Below are positions 12,231 through 23,189 of a DNA stretch of 64,000 bases, in pieces. Position 1 is the stretch's first letter; each line of letters opens with the position of its first letter. The stretch lies in assembly GCA_030407085.1 (NCBI GenBank), contig CM059584.1:3157501-3221500 (forward strand), written 5' to 3'. The translations under genes and the position numbers were made by a program. Source of the DNA: Trichopria drosophilae (Eukaryota > Arthropoda > Insecta > Hymenoptera > Diapriidae). The notes below the pieces were generated by a model. That model was not told the DNA's origin and made no database searches. It saw nothing but the letters and a program-made list of their open reading frames with translations.

Positions 12231-12883
12231 ACAACCCGCATAAGAAATATCCTCAAGATGTCCGAAGCATAGACATCAAAAAACGCGGACAATGAGTATA
12301 GTAGTTAATTTAAAGAACCTTATATTTCTAGTCCTTTAGCAAATATTTCCTGTGCATTTGATGTCGCAGACAATTATTTGGCATCAATTTCAATTTCGAC
12401 CGCTCGGTCTTATTGCACGTTTAAACAAATTTTTACTAAATAATTTAACTCGTAAAAAGAAGAGTTCTGAGATAGTATTTTGTAGAATATTAGTTGTTTT
12501 AGTAAGTGCCTGTTTGAGAATATCAGTCACTGAAACCAGGAACTAACATACTAGATTTACGAGAAAATGTAACTTTTTTACATTTTAGTCTTTTTAAAAA
12601 GAAACTTGTATTATTTTTTAATCTACCAAGGCGGAAAATAGAAGGAAAATAGAACTTGGTTTAGGTATGTGCCATGCGTATGAATCTCTCTGTAATTTTA
12701 CTGTGATAGAATTTCGCTCGAACTGAAGTTCGTTATTTTTAAGAGCACACTAACATGATTCAAGCAATGTCCTTGATCCTTGGTTTTCTCGGTGTTATTT
12801 TAAGAATCTTTTCTTTAATGGAGATTCCTAATTTTATTAATTTTATTGTTACTTGTTACTGTAAAACTTTTCGGGATTAAATT
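12231..12883. other. AT-rich stretch without a recognised feature
   Basis: Only short frames occur (for example 12,352-12,546) and none has family resemblance. Confidence 0.4.
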
Positions 12884-12922
12884 GCACGACGTTTCGGTCC
12901 TCTCGGAACCCTCATCAGGTGC
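12884..12922 (-). ncRNA. Hammerhead ribozyme motif of the PLE pseudo-LTR
   Basis: On the minus strand the order is GCAC, the full core CTGATGA, a 16-nt stem-loop II (a few pairs around a CGAGA-type loop), GAAA, a minimal helix III (AC/GT), the cleavage-site GTC and GTGC. The flanking GCAC and GTGC pair perfectly as stem I. All conserved core bases of the hammerhead are present. Minimal type I hammerheads with almost no helix III are established in Penelope-like elements, where they are thought to act as dimers. Activity here is not known; stem II is short and contains a wobble pair. Confidence 0.8.
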
Positions 12923-12924
12923 AA

Positions 12925-15150
12925 ACCAAAGTATCTATAACAATTCGGGATTTATATATTATTACACACATGATAGTTACGTCTGTGTGTGTATAATTTG
13001 AATTAATTCGGTGTAATTATCGTGTAGATTCTGCGTATCTTCTATTTTATTTAGTGGATTCTTTTGTAATGGGATGTGTATCATTTCGGAAATTCTTCTG
13101 TGATGAAATTTATTTTCAATATCTAAGATTTGAACTTCATTCCAATTAAAGTCACTTCTGTGTTTTGTGATTACAGTATCAGCTTGCGATGGTCTCTGTA
13201 TATTATTTTTGTGTTCAGAAACACGGATTTTTAAGGCTCTCTTAGTTTCACCCACGTACGATGCATCACAATTGTTGCATGGAATGCAATATACTGTGTT
13301 GTTTTTTCTAGTTTCTATTGTAGTGTGTTTGATTTGATCGAAAACTCCTTTTACAAAAGGAATTTTTATAAAGGATTTAGGATTATTCCCATTTTCTGAA
13401 TTTATATTGGCATAACTATTAACTCTATTAATAATATATTTTTTTATGAAATCGCGCAGATAATTGTTTCCAAATAAAAGTTCTTTAACTATTTCCAAAT
13501 TTTTTTAATGAAATTTTGTGTCACTATATTTTAAAGCGCTGTCTACTAAATTGTAAATAATTGCTATTTTTGTGATTTAGGATGATACGAATAAAAGTTT
13601 AAGAATCTACCTGAGAAATTGGGTTTTCGAAACCAATCAAACCGTAATTTATCATTTTCGGTGTTTCTAATCAACCGCAAATCTAAAAAGGGAACCTTTT
13701 TATTTATATCAATTTCGTGTGTAAATTGTAATCTGTTGTGGTAATATCCAACATTTCAATAACTTTAGATTTTGGCACACAAGTTATGTCCACATATGAT
13801 ATGTCCACATATCTTTAACCCTTAATCCCGACTCCAGGGTCGTTTTCGACCCAGAGAAAATTCAAATTTTACTTTATAAATTGCACAACTGTAAGTATTT
13901 TCAAGTGGCAGGACATATTTGACCCAGGTAGTGTGAGGAAGGGGGTTTAAAATAGCCGTCGGAACTAAGAGTTAATAAAAAACAGGCCTGAAAGATAATT
14001 TTTGTAAGCATTCAACTTCTAAATCGTCCATAACTATATTTGCAAAAATAGGTGACAAAGGTGAACCCATCGGGGTCCCAAATATTTGTTTATAATAGCA
14101 GTCATTGAACTGAAAATACGTGTCATATAAGAAATCAATAATCAATCATGTTTAAAATGTCATCTAACGGAACTTTTATTTTATTTTGCATATAAGTATA
14201 TCGACGGACTATATTTGTTTTTACTAAATCGACTGGAATATTTGTAAACAGTGAGGTCACATCTAAAGAAATTAAGATGTGATCATCAGGTATAATTTTA
14301 TTAAAAAGTAACGAATGAAGATGACCACTATTTTTTATGTAAGATTTAAGTTTTGTGCTGTTTTGTATTAGGTTAGTAAGAAATTTTGAAAGAAAATGCG
14401 TTGGTGTACCAATTAAAGAAATTATAGGTCTTAATGGAACATTTTCTTTCTGAACTTTTGGTAAGCCGTAACCTCTTGGGATATTTTTGTTTGTTTGTGT
14501 TAAACTGTAATCATGATATTTAAATGATAAGAAATCATTGTATCATAACAAGCAATAATACAAAAGTAAATTTTGAACGTATTCCGATTTATTTAGTGCA
14601 ACAGTTATGTTGCCCTTTTCTGCTTTTGTAAACAGAATGTCACGGTCGTTTTGTTTAAATCGGTACGTTTCAGCTACTCTCCGTTTTATAATTTTTTCTT
14701 CATAATTAATATGTGTTGATCTAAATACTGCTTTTTTTAAAACATAAATAACTCCTTGTCTAATAGTAGACTGAAGAGCATCAATATTTTTAAAATTTGC
14801 TGTTCCAGTATTTTTTATCGTGTTAATTATTGTTGTCCTATCTGGTTGTTTAGAAATATTAAAACCATGACCCAACTGTACAATCGACACGATACTCTCT
14901 GGAATATGTTTACCACTAAGATTTACAAACCATTTGTCTTTTTTTCCGTTAAAATACCAACGGTCTGTTGTTTTTGTTTTAAGGTGGTAAATTTCTTATC
15001 TAGTTTATTTTGAACACGACTAGAATGTTTTTGGAATTTTGACTTTAAACAACATTCGATGTTCTTTAATAAATTTCTATCAAGGTGGATAATTTCCTCA
15101 TTTAATTTTTTTAATTTGGAAATTAAAGATATTCATATCCATAGTGAATA
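12925..15150 (-). pseudogene. PLE family 2, minus-strand copy (RT and GIY-YIG), broken
   Basis: This is a near-complete Penelope-like coding region. The N-terminal frame 14,543-14,890 holds the A-E-K-G-N-I-T-V-A-L-N-K block. Finger and palm blocks follow over 13,980-14,500 in broken frames, including the reverse complement of G-x-P-M-G-S-P. The C-terminal frame 12,977-13,498 holds the GIY-YIG core I-P-C-N-N-C-D-A-S-Y-V-G-E-T-K-R. The catalytic YVDD region was split by a 153-bp insertion (13,819-13,971) and by a small local duplication. A hammerhead motif lies just beyond the 3' end. Together with 15,205-16,727 it forms an inverted pair. Confidence 0.75.
13819..13971. mobile_element. piggyBac-type MITE inserted in the PLE
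   Basis: The insert is flanked by TTAA (13,815-13,818 and 13,972-13,975). Its ends are CCCTTAATCCCGAC and GTCGGAACTAAGAG, an imperfect TIR of about 14 bp. It carries GGGTCG/CGACCC near the left end, as piggyBac-like MITEs often do. The plus-strand PLE copy (near 15,947) runs through the same site without the insert, apart from one base change in TTAA. Confidence 0.8.
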
Positions 15151-15204
15151 TTTACAAAATCAATTAAGAATCCTTAAAAAGAATCAATAAAGAACCCTTT
15201 AAAA

Positions 15205-16727
15205 GAACAGCAATCTGCTTGTTATGACATATTAAAATATTTAAATGACAAAGATTTCTTATCATTTAAATATCATGATTACAGTTTAACACAAACAAAC
15301 AAATATATCCCAAGAGGTTACGGCTTACCAAAAGTTCCGAAAGAAAATGCTCCATTAAGACCTATAATTGCTTTAATTGGTACACCAACTCTTTCAAAAT
15401 TTCTTACTAACCTAATACAAAACAGCACAAAACTTCCTAAATCTCACATAAAAAATAGTGGTCATCTTCATTCGTTACTTTTTAATAAAATTATACCTGA
15501 TGATCATATCTTAATTTCTTTAGATGTGACCTCACTGTTTACAAATATTCCAGTCGTTTTAGTAAAAACAAGTATAATCCGTCGATATACTTATATATGC
15601 AAAATAAAATAAAAGTTCCGTTAGATGACATTTTAAACATTATTGATTTTTTATATGACAACAGTGCCCGTATTCTATAAGTCGGTATTAACAATAACGT
15701 TAACGTTACTGTCGATAACGACAATATCCTGGACCGTGGTTGGTTGGAATTGTCATAACGTCGACGTTATTCGTAATAACGAGTTACAGAATGAAGGCAC
15801 CGGTATTTTCAGTTCAATGACTGCTATTATAAACAAATATTTGGGACCCCGATGGGTTCACCTGTGTCACCTATTTTTGCAAATATAGTTATGGACGATT
15901 TAGAATTTGATTGCTTACAAAAATTATCTTTCAGGCCTGTTTTTTATTACAGATATGTGGACGATATCATAACTTGTGTGCCAAAATCTAAAGTTATTGA
16001 AATGTTGGATGTTTTCAACAATTACCACAACAGATTGCAATTTACACACGAAATTGAGATAAATAAAATTTGGAAATAGTTAAAGAACTTTTATTTGAAA
16101 ACAATTATCTGCGCGATTTCATAAAAAAATATATTATTAAAAGAGTTAATAGTTATGCCAATATAAATTCAGAAAATGGGAATAACCGTAAATCCTTTAT
16201 AAAAATTCCTTGTGTAAAAGGAGTTTTCGATCAAATCAAACACAATTTAAAACATCACAACATACAAGTCGTTCCATAATTCAATAATACGTTAGGTAAT
16301 ATTATTACAAAAGGTAAAGATGTTGTAAAGAAACTAGAAAAAACAACACAGTATATTGCATTCCATGCAACAATTGTGATGCATCGTACGTGGGTGAAAC
16401 TAAGAGAGCCTTAAAAATCCGTGTTTCTGAACACAAAAATAATATACAGAGACCATCGCAAGCTGATACTGTAATCACAAAACACAGAAGTGACTTTAAT
16501 TAATTGGAATGAAGTTCAAATCTTAGATATTGAAAATAAATTTCATCACAGAAGAATTTCCGAAATGATCCACATCGCATTACAAAAGAATCCACTAAAT
16601 AAAATAGAAGATACGCAGAATCTACACGATAGTTACACCGAATTAATTCAAATTATACACACACAGACGTAACTATCATGTGTGTAACAATATATAAAGC
16701 CCGAATTGTTATAGATACTTTGGTTTG
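15205..16727 (+). pseudogene. PLE family 2, plus-strand copy, broken
   Basis: This is the inverted partner of the 12.9-14.6 kb copy. It starts inside the coding region and ends just before the hammerhead, at the word CTTTGGTTTG, so the ribozyme is lost. Palm frame 15,852-16,079 has G-S-P-V-S-P-I-F-A-N-I-V and an intact Y-R-Y-V-D-D-I-I-T catalytic motif. A deletion then joins the palm to the segment before the endonuclease (16,070-16,279). The GIY-YIG block C-D-A-S-Y-V-G-E-T-K-R is at about 16,372-16,410, and the last block is in frame 16,490-16,672. There are several stops and frameshifts, plus a 137-bp MITE at 15,664-15,800. Confidence 0.75.
15664..15800. mobile_element. Small MITE with GTGCC ends inside the PLE
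   Basis: The ends GTGCCCGTATTCTATAA and, reversed, GTGCCTTCATTCTGTAA form a TIR of about 30 bp with mismatches. The interior is rich in TAACG words. The minus-strand PLE copy (near 14,115) lacks it. Flanks do not give a clean target duplication. Confidence 0.65.
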
Positions 16728-16849
16728 GATAAAATTGGACAAAATAAAAAAAAATGGAGTTGATAATCGCCACGTTTTCGTTCGTAACTCCGGGTTGGGC
16801 ACAGAGCGGTTACCTATATCGATCCTATCTTTTTGTACTTCGCACACCT

Positions 16850-17215
16850 GGAAAACCTCTATAGACTAATTTTATATGAATCCAGAAATATTTAAAATTT
16901 TGGTCGCCATCTTGGATTCGCCATTTTGTATATCTGGAGCCAGATTGGTAACAAAGACCCCCCCCCCCCCAGTCCTCAATTTCAACTCGATAAAGTAGCT
17001 TTTTACATATCAGACTGCCATCTTGGCTCCTCCATTTTGAATTTTTGAAATGTGACCTCCGATTCGTACTCAGCATCTTCGAAAACCCCCAGAGTACTCA
17101 GTTTCAACCCCATTCAGTGACTTTTAAAATTCCAGTCGGCCATCTTGACTCCACCATTTTGAATTTCCAAATGTGAGATCAGATTCGTAATCAGCGACCC
17201 CGAAAACCTCTGTAC
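16850..17215 (+). repeat. Degenerate tandem repeat, period about 110-125 bp
   Basis: Three units are marked by CCATCTTGG/GACTCCACCATTTTG-like words at about 16,906, 17,016 and 17,139. Each is followed by a segment ending in AAAACC(C/T)C. A run of 14 C lies near 16,960. Two inverted units of the same type lie in the repeats at 18.96-19.10, 45.14-45.26 and 59.88-60.01 kb. Confidence 0.55.
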
Positions 17216-17230
17216 TATGACTTTCATAAG

Positions 17231-18066
17231 GTTGTGTCTAAAAGTTTCTTCAATAATGAATTTTTTATTATAAAAATGGCTTTTTTTAAGAAATTGTTTA
17301 TTATTTATCAGTAAATTGACAATGATTTTAGACATTTTTCCCATGAATTTTCACTTTGTAAGAGCCTGTAAGATTAAATCCTGGAATGATCTAAAGGTGT
17401 TAACAAATTCTCAACGTGCCAATATCGATTAAGACTTATGATTCATAAATTATTTTTAAAAAATTAATCCCTTGAACTAAATTTGTTAAAATTATCATTA
17501 TTTTGACTAATATTTGGCGTATTCGTCATGTACAACTTCGGGTCATTTCATTAATTTGACTATTTTTACTATTACCTCAGCAATTTCTAAAATTTAAATG
17601 TAAAAATATCAGGTACGTAAAACAATGGATATTTAAACTCGGTTCTATTTAAATGGATATTTAAATTGCATTCGCATTTGCTAAGAAATTATTATTGCAT
17701 TTATGTAAAGTTACATAATTCCAGATAAAAAAAACGTCAGGTCTACATTTTTACACTTATTCGTCATATTTATTATTATATAAACGTAATACGTATTTGT
17801 AAGAACACAATATGAATTATTTTTTTATTAGAAAAATTGAAATTAGAAAAGATTAGTAATTAAAGTAAAAAAGTCATGTAAATTTTACTGTATATTTTTA
17901 TTGAACTAAAAGCATGTCTTTGTGTTTATAAATAAACGCACATGTTTCTTCTGAAGAAGGGTTTCTATTTAATGTCATTTAAGTGTTTTTCAAAATCTAT
18001 GTTACAATTTTTCAAAAAGGTCTTAAAAGGGCAAGACTAAGTTTAACAAAATCAAATTAATCAAAG
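17231..18066. other. AT-rich stretch without a recognised feature
   Basis: No coding frame beyond about 70 codons and no repeat partner were found by eye. Confidence 0.4.
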
Positions 18067-18068
18067 TA

Positions 18069-18362
18069 CCGTAGAATCCCGCTGAATTGGCACCGCACTG
18101 GATTAGCACCCCTCTAGATTGGCACTTTTCGGAATCCCTTTACCCCCATCACGCCGCTCGTCGCCTCAGGGGCGTGTCTAGTTAGACATACGTATTGGTT
18201 TGGAGTTACAATAGGAAACGGAGGGATTGTCTGTGATTGGTCATGAACGTCACGTGATTGCGGCGTAGAGGTGGAAGCGACGCTTCCCCTATTGCCGACA
18301 GTCCAGCGGGGTTTGCGGGGAAGACTCGGAACCGCCCGTGACAATCCAGCGGGGTTCTACTG
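18069..18362. mobile_element. GC-rich MITE with TA duplication, Tc1/pogo-like ends
   Basis: The ends CCGTAGAATCCCGCTG and, reversed, CAGTAGAACCCCGCTG form the TIR. TA is present on both sides (18,067-18,068 and 18,363-18,364). The interior is clearly richer in GC than its surroundings and has no transposase. TIRs of the form CAGTAGAACCCCGC are typical of pogo-like Tc1/mariner elements in insects; that assignment is from memory. Confidence 0.7.
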
Positions 18363-18433
18363 TACAAAACTTGTTTCTTCTTTTTTAATACTTTGTTGCT
18401 TTATTGCTGATTTTTTACTCCAATATCTTAAAT

Positions 18434-18469
18434 AAGGCATCTAGTTAATTAAAATAAACTAGATGCCTT
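18434..18469. repeat. Perfect hairpin, 13-bp arms
   Basis: AAGGCATCTAGTT and AACTAGATGCCTT flank a 10-nt AT loop. Its role is unknown. Confidence 0.6.
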
Positions 18470-18674
18470 CGACCCGGGTGCTTACAATTTTGGCTAAATT
18501 CGTATTGCAGTTCCCTGACGAAAGGCTGATGCTTCCGGGAATATTCCCATTTTAACACTGCCGAGAAAGAAGGCGGCAGAGGGTAGTTCTAGCATCGTTA
18601 GGTTCGAGTAGTTTCTATACATATATTGTAACAATATCTTGTTCCTTAAATAGGGTGAATATGCCAATGAATGG

Positions 18675-18748
18675 GCGGTTAAGCATTTTACGCACCGCCC
18701 TATCTGATCGCATGTTAAAAACGGTGCGTAAAATCGTATTTTACGCAC
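18675..18748. repeat. Palindromic GTGCGTAAAA segment
   Basis: Two nested palindromes occur: GGGCGG to CCGCCC (about 18,673-18,700) and GTGCGTAAAAT / ATTTTACGCAC around CGT (18,724-18,748). The latter is followed by CTAGTATCGAAAAA, the family's terminal word. Confidence 0.5.
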
Positions 18749-18754
18749 TAGTAT

Positions 18755-19943
18755 CGAAAAATACCATTTTAGCATTTTTTTTAACTTTTAAATAAAAAAT
18801 TGAAAAATCACTGTTAATAGTGGGGGAATTTAATGTATTCAGCCCCTCAAAAAAAAAAAAATAGCAGTGGTGACACGAACTGATAGAAAACGATTTTTGA
18901 TGATCATATTTTTCTTTAACTAATCCCATTATGGTTTATGTAGTTGCTGATGATGAAATCTTAAGAAATTCAAAATGGTGAACACAATATGGCAGACTGA
19001 ATTAAAAATATTATGCGAACTCGCTTGAAACTTGTTACTCGGATATTTTTGTGGTTGCTAATCACTATTTAAAATTCAAAATGGCAGATCTAATATGGCG
19101 ACCAAAATATTTATAATTTACTCAAATTTCTTTATGATTTTGTTACCCAAGAGATTTCGAAGTCTCTGATTACAAATTTAAAATTTATTTTTCGATACAG
19201 GTAAAAATTAAGAAGGATATAGTTTTTTAACATCAATTGTATTTTATTCCATTAAAACTATAGTATTTGATAAACATTTATATAAAATACAACACTTAAT
19301 ATTATTTAACATAAGAAAATTCATACAAAAATTAAAACTTAAATATCAGGGTAAAAAACAAAATATCAGAAAAGAATTACTTCCGTATAAGATAAAGAAT
19401 TTCGGAGATGAATACGAATCTTCAAATTGAGTAATATGTATCCTTACGAGGCATTAACAGATTATTAATATGACTCTGAAATTTGCTACAGATACAATTT
19501 TAACGCCCCGTTATTAAAATTCACAAAAACGACGATTATAGTTCCTCCATTATTAATAGTGATTATTTAATTTTTCGTCGATAAGTTCATGTTTTAAGGT
19601 TTCATTTCAACCCACTAGAAATTTGTATCACGTCGTATGTTTGACACATTAGGATTCAAAAAATGCTAAAAAACAATTTTTTCGAACTTTTATCAAGATT
19701 TTCATGGAACTGACCGAATGAAAGAAACGTTTGAAACCTCTTTTTTGTTCAATGAGACCTAAAGATTCAATAAACATAAGATTTTCAAGATAAAGAAGAA
19801 TCGACTTTTTGTTTGTTATCCAGTGTTATCGTCACCTGAATTCGTGCGACAAATTGTTGCCAAATGTATCCTTTAAGGTTCCAAATTATTATTTAATGTC
19901 AAAAACCTTCATTTTTTAGCGCTGTAAAAGTAACCCTTTTGTT
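18755..19943. repeat. Long dispersed repeat R1, copy 1
   Basis: It contains, in order, the near-palindrome CACTGTTAATAGTG, two inverted ~110-bp tandem units and the words AACTTAAATATCAGGGTAAA and TTTGACACATTAGGATTC. Closely similar copies lie at 45.02-46.6 kb and 59.7-61.6 kb. Shorter relatives are at 27.55-28.2, 55.35-55.98 and 61.6-62.37 kb. No gene is supported. The copy is interrupted at 19,943 by a transposon and resumes at 23,190. Confidence 0.65.
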
Positions 19944-20401
19944 CACGGTGTTTAGATACGGAAAAAAAGTTTGCCTGATATGTAGCTAAAAAAAACCTGC
20001 GGAGATCTCTTCGTAATGACTCTAGATGTTAGAAAATCACCCTACCAAAATCTGATCTGATCCTTTTTTCAATATTTCTTATTAATAAGATTTTTATTCA
20101 CACTATTTAAAAATTGATATATATTTCAATAAGTACAGCATAAATTAGGAATGAATTTCGATTATAAAAATGGTTTATTATTTTTTACATTAGAAAATAT
20201 AATAATAAATACATATTAATAATATAATAATATATATTGACTGAAAAGAAATAATAATAATTTCGACATAATATGTTAAATCAAATCACATAAACATAAA
20301 TACATTATAACTTGTAAACACAAAAATTAATATAATAAATATAATAATATAAGTCTTTTTAGATTCACTGAAATCATCACTATACTATTTATATCTCCAC
20401 T

Positions 20402-22544
20402 TTAAATATGAAGAGATGAGAACTCAACGGTGGCATCTTTCAGTCTTTGCGGATATGAATAGTCAGTAATTAGATTGATTTTTCGTCTTTCCCAGAATCT
20501 TAAAAACTCTCTATGTGCCGCTTCTCCGGCTTGCTCCGACCATAAGCCTAAACTTTGGGATTTTAATAGTTCTAGGCATTGTGTCAAGTGCTGCATCAGG
20601 ACATGAATTTTCAGAGTTTCGGTTGTATTTGTGCATAATAATGCGCTGTGCAATTCTTTAAGGAGCTTTCCTATATCTGCAATCGGATCAAGTCTCTTGA
20701 TCGAAAAACATGAATTAACAATTTTATTCATTATTTTAAACGCAGTGACATAGGGTGTGATGGCAAATGGACCGACGTCTACATAAATTTCTCGATCAAA
20801 GAGTTTGTCAGCTTCTCTTAACAATTATCTGCATGCATTGCCTTCAAATACCTCTGCATGATAATTTTTTGAGACTAACTTTAGTTTTAAAGGCCACAAA
20901 AGAGCTTTCTCTCGGCCGACAAGGTGCACTAGACCATCCCAAAACATATGGTTAACGAAACCTTGTAATATATGAAGCTCTGGAATTGTGCATTTATCAA
21001 GAATCAACAAATCGTTTTTTTCTTTGAAAAGTGGCTCATTTATAGTACTGTGGCAGTCCTTAGCTAACTTTTTATTTTTGCCAAGAGAAATGAACTTTTC
21101 ATAATCTTTCCTCAAATCACCAAATGTTTTAAGAGGTAAAACTTCCGATTTATCGGACACATTATTTTCATTAACATCTTTCCTTAAATCTCGAATACTA
21201 ACAAAGCAATAAGGACAAGGATACATTGACGTTGCCGTTTGTTGTCCATTCACGATCAGCAAGAGTTTGAAATCTGAGACAAATTTGAAAGCAATATTGT
21301 TAATGTTCACTAAATTGAATAGAAGTTTAACATTTTCATAGCTTTCTTTGACGTCAGGTACTATACACAGCATAATCAGTTTTTTAACACTTGTTTCTGC
21401 ATTTGATGCTTTTATGCTGATTTGAGAATCAACTCTTCTTTGTTTTGTAGGTATATCATCTTCCAAATCAGTCTCAGTTGGTGTATCAGGAATTATGGCC
21501 AAACAAATTTTAAAAAAACCCTGACCACCATCTGCCATTACTTTAACGAGATAGTCGCCAACAAAATTACGTCTTTCTAATACAGTTTCAAGCAGTTCTT
21601 CAGCATCAGCCCAGACGACGGGTCTCATTTCTCTTTCATTAGAATTCTCAGTATCAAATTCTAACTTATCAATATTGTAGATATCTTTTAATAATTTTGT
21701 TCGTTCACTCAAGTGATGTGAATAAAGAGCAGGCACAGACTTCCGACCAGCAGAATGTCGAATAAAAGTAGTCAAGTTATTCATATGTCGAATCGAACAT
21801 CCAGTGTTTGTATGAAAATTATTTAAATCTTTTGATGAAAATGTGACTGCAGTACTTTTTTCTTTAAGATATATTCGTTTTCTGCGTCCTTCAGTGTTCA
21901 GCGTAATAGAATCTGTTCTATTACTTTTAGCTTTTTTATTGATAATTTCCGACGAAATATATTCTTGCTGCTTATTTGGCAATTCATTTACAAGTTTCGC
22001 AATATTTCTTCGAGCTACATGATCTTGCTTACTACAAGCATGTCTTTTACCTTTTTGAACTTCAGCCTTACATATTTTACAAATTGTCATTGTATTTGAT
22101 TGAACAGAAGTTTTTATTTTAGGAAGTGAAGTTATTTTTTAATTTTGCGAGCCACACAATCCATTTGAAGCTGTAATTTTAGTACTTACGTCTTTTTTTA
22201 CTCCTGTTGTATTACGCGGATGTGTTTTCGATCTGCCAGTCAAACATATGTAACAATTACAAGTTAAACATACGTCCATTGATGCATTATTCATCCTCGT
22301 GATCTTAGGTAATGGTCTCTTCAAATCGTTTTTCTCATGTTGTAGCACATATACTCAAGGGAAACTTATCATCTTTCAAGTTATAATTTTTCTTAATATG
22401 CTTTTCAATCAATTTTTTATGAGTTTCTGTTAATTGAAAATTACTATAACTTTTTTGTCCAAGAACTATTTTTTTTCCACATGGTCCACAAACTTTTATC
22501 CTATTCTCTTGATGAGTACTTACACAACTAGGATGTGTAGGCAT
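20402..22544 (-). pseudogene. DDE transposase of the CACGGTG element, about 700 codons, broken
   Basis: The reading starts at 22,544 with a cysteine pair (V-C-G-P-C-G-K-K). It shifts frame once near 22,340, passes an in-frame TAA near 22,149, then runs open for 421 codons (20,825-22,090). It meets a second in-frame TAA at about 20,825 and continues to 20,402. Visible blocks include C-K-I-C with a following H-A-C, then V-M-A-D-G-G-Q-G-F-F-K (likely first catalytic Asp) and V-S-D-F-K (possible second). C-P-Y-C pairs with E-L-H-I-L-Q-G-F-V-N-H, a plausible zinc site. Near the C-terminus, L-W-S-E-Q-A-G-E-A-A-H-R-E-F-L-R-F resembles the catalytic Glu neighbourhood of RAG1-type transposases. One frameshift and two stops mean this copy is dead unless read through. 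Alternative: another CMC-group transposase. Confidence 0.75.
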
Positions 22545-22869
22545 TATAGAAATACTTTACAATACACTTCACGATATATAAATCAATATTGATTATCGAC
22601 AATGTGTACTACTTTTTTGCACAAACTCAGACGTATATTTCGATAACGATATCAAACAAAACACTGATTGTAGAAGTGAAAATTTTATAATTACCTGACT
22701 CGAAAAATCGTTTGTTTTTTGGAAATTGTTCGCAGCGCGGAAAACTCAGATATCAGCAAACATACCGATATAAACAAGTTTTCACTTTCTGGACTATTTA
22801 CGTTATGAACATAAATAACAAAAGCGACGTAAATAGAACTGTTAAATTCATTCGTAATTTTATACTTAA

Positions 22870-22872
22870 TAT

Positions 22873-22933
<61 letters not shown>

Positions 22934-22935
22934 TA
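22870..22935. repeat. (TA)n microsatellite
   Basis: An uninterrupted AT/TA run inside the transposon, upstream of its transposase. The tyrosine/isoleucine frames over it are artefacts of the repeat. Confidence 0.95.
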
Positions 22936-23189
22936 TGTATGTATACATCTGTCTCTATGTGTAAATGTGTATGTAATATATCCTTACACATACATACAAC
23001 ATTACGCCTGAGATTATTAAATACTTTTTCGTGAAATATCAATATTTTTTTACGGATATCTTAAAAAAAGGATCAGATCAGATTTTGGGAGGGTGATTTT
23101 TTGTAGCATCTAGTCATTACGAAGAGATCCCCGCAGGTTTTTTTTAGCTACATATCAGTCAAACTTTTTTCCCCTATCTAAACACCGTG

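Larger units (their letters stand above)
19944..23189 (-). mobile_element. DDE transposon, RAG1/Transib/Chapaev-like, 4-bp TSD
   Basis: This 3,246-bp element has TIRs of about 126 bp at 19,944-20,069 and 23,064-23,189, both starting CACGGTGTTTAGATA. It is flanked by TGTT on each side (19,940-19,943 and 23,190-23,193). The paralogous repeat near 60,847-60,860 carries the unoccupied site with a single TGTT, which fixes the boundaries. One transposase is encoded on the minus strand and is broken. A (TA)n microsatellite occupies about 22,870-22,935. CAC ends are shared by the Transib, CACTA and Chapaev groups. A 4-bp duplication fits Chapaev better than Transib (5 bp). This is inference from family knowledge. 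Confidence 0.85.

Noticed and set aside
22691..22948. Two open frames across the TA run, rich in Tyr and Ile
   Set aside because: They are translations of a microsatellite inside the transposon.
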